This document shows, piece after piece, positions 6,550 through 6,631 of a DNA stretch of 6,631 nucleotides. Numbering within the stretch: position 1 is the stretch's first letter; every line of letters begins with the position of its first letter. Where the stretch lies: the NCBI GenBank assembly GCA_947625365.1, contig CANQNZ010000065.1:1-6631 (forward strand), given 5' to 3'. The translations under genes were made by a program, and so were the position numbers. Below the pieces are notes generated by a model that did not search any database, had not been told where the DNA came from, and saw nothing but the letters and a program-made list of their open reading frames with translations. The DNA is from an uncultured Bacilli bacterium (GTDB lineage: Bacteria; Bacillota_I; Bacilli_A; RF39; UBA660).

Positions 6550-6583
6550 GCCCACTATTTTGACTATCCGCAAACTCAGTGGC
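6550..6583. repeat. Imperfect hairpin upstream of the edge promoter, possible regulator site
   Basis: CCACT (6552-6556) pairs with AGTGG (6578-6582), and an inner TTTG (6559-6562) pairs with CAAA (6571-6574), with a small internal loop between. No T run follows on either strand, so it is not a terminator. It ends 12 bases before the TTGACA at 6596, a position where activators or repressors bind. Both arms are short; it may be chance. Confidence 0.3.
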
Positions 6584-6595
6584 AGAAAATTTGTG

Positions 6596-6627
6596 TTGAC
6601 AATGGCACTCCGGGGGGGGGGTATAAT
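6596..6627 (+). promoter_or_regulatory. Promoter with consensus boxes and a poly-G spacer, probably phase-variable
   Basis: A perfect TTGACA (6596-6601) and a perfect TATAAT (6622-6627) are separated by 20 bp, three more than the 17-bp optimum. Half of the spacer is a run of ten G (6612-6621) that abuts the -10. Loss of two or three G would bring the spacing to 17-18 bp and should strengthen the promoter greatly. Poly-G or poly-C tracts between -35 and -10 that alter spacing by slippage are known for Neisseria porA and opc, and poly-A for Mycoplasma vlp genes. The gene it drives lies beyond the window's right edge. No TG precedes the -10, so the spacing should matter. Confidence 0.7.
6612..6621 (+). 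repeat. Homopolymer of ten G
   Basis: Ten consecutive G between C6611 and TATAAT. Elsewhere in this AT-rich window no G run exceeds four bases. Runs of this length are prone to slipped-strand mispairing, and the assembled length may be uncertain. Confidence 0.9.
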
Positions 6628-6631
6628 TGGA

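Noticed and set aside
6602..6631. An ATG at 6602 opens a frame through the G tract (MALRGGGYNW...) to the window end, which could be a phase-variable coding repeat.
   Set aside because: There is no ribosome binding site upstream, the ATG sits directly after a perfect -35, and the frame contains a perfect -10. The promoter reading explains more; sequence past the edge would settle it.

Overview
The window is AT-rich (about 30% GC by eye) and every gene lies on the plus strand, behind a clear AGGAGG-type ribosome binding site. Promoters are of the sigma-70/sigma-A type. This points to a low-GC Bacillota or Mollicutes-like bacterium, probably an uncultured gut lineage of Bacilli; that placement is inference from composition and protein style. 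Every Trp in the five genes is TGG and the stops are TAA or TAG, so nothing suggests the TGA=Trp mycoplasma code.

Layout from left to right: (1) 1-140 holds a near-perfect AT-rich hairpin (31-64), then an extended -10 promoter. (2) 141-689 encodes a small membrane protein with an N-terminal HAAS/DUF1700-like domain. (3) 690-796 is a compact switch-over region where a weak terminator and the next promoter share bases. (4) 797-2599 encodes the ribosome-associated GTPase TypA/BipA. (5) 2614-3429, only 14 nt downstream and surely co-transcribed, encodes an unrecognised tyrosine-rich protein of 271 residues. (6) 3483-4967 encodes class II lysyl-tRNA synthetase behind its own consensus-like promoter. 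(7) 4968-5062 holds a strong terminator whose 3' arm contains the next -35. (8) 5063-6508 encodes a YfcC/DcuC-type membrane carrier, ended by a compact GNRA-loop terminator. (9) 6548-6631 is a short base-composition island (41 of 84 bases are G or C) with a perfect TTGACA and a perfect TATAAT separated by a 20-bp spacer containing ten consecutive G.

The genes are mostly housekeeping: translation (typA, lysS) plus solute transport and a small envelope protein. Each promoter-led gene has a very short predicted leader (about 14-25 nt), which leaves no room for riboswitches or T-boxes. The striking element is the right edge. It looks like a promoter whose strength is set by the length of a slippable G tract (phase variation), driving a gene that lies outside the window. 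I see no complete new multi-gene system inside the window.
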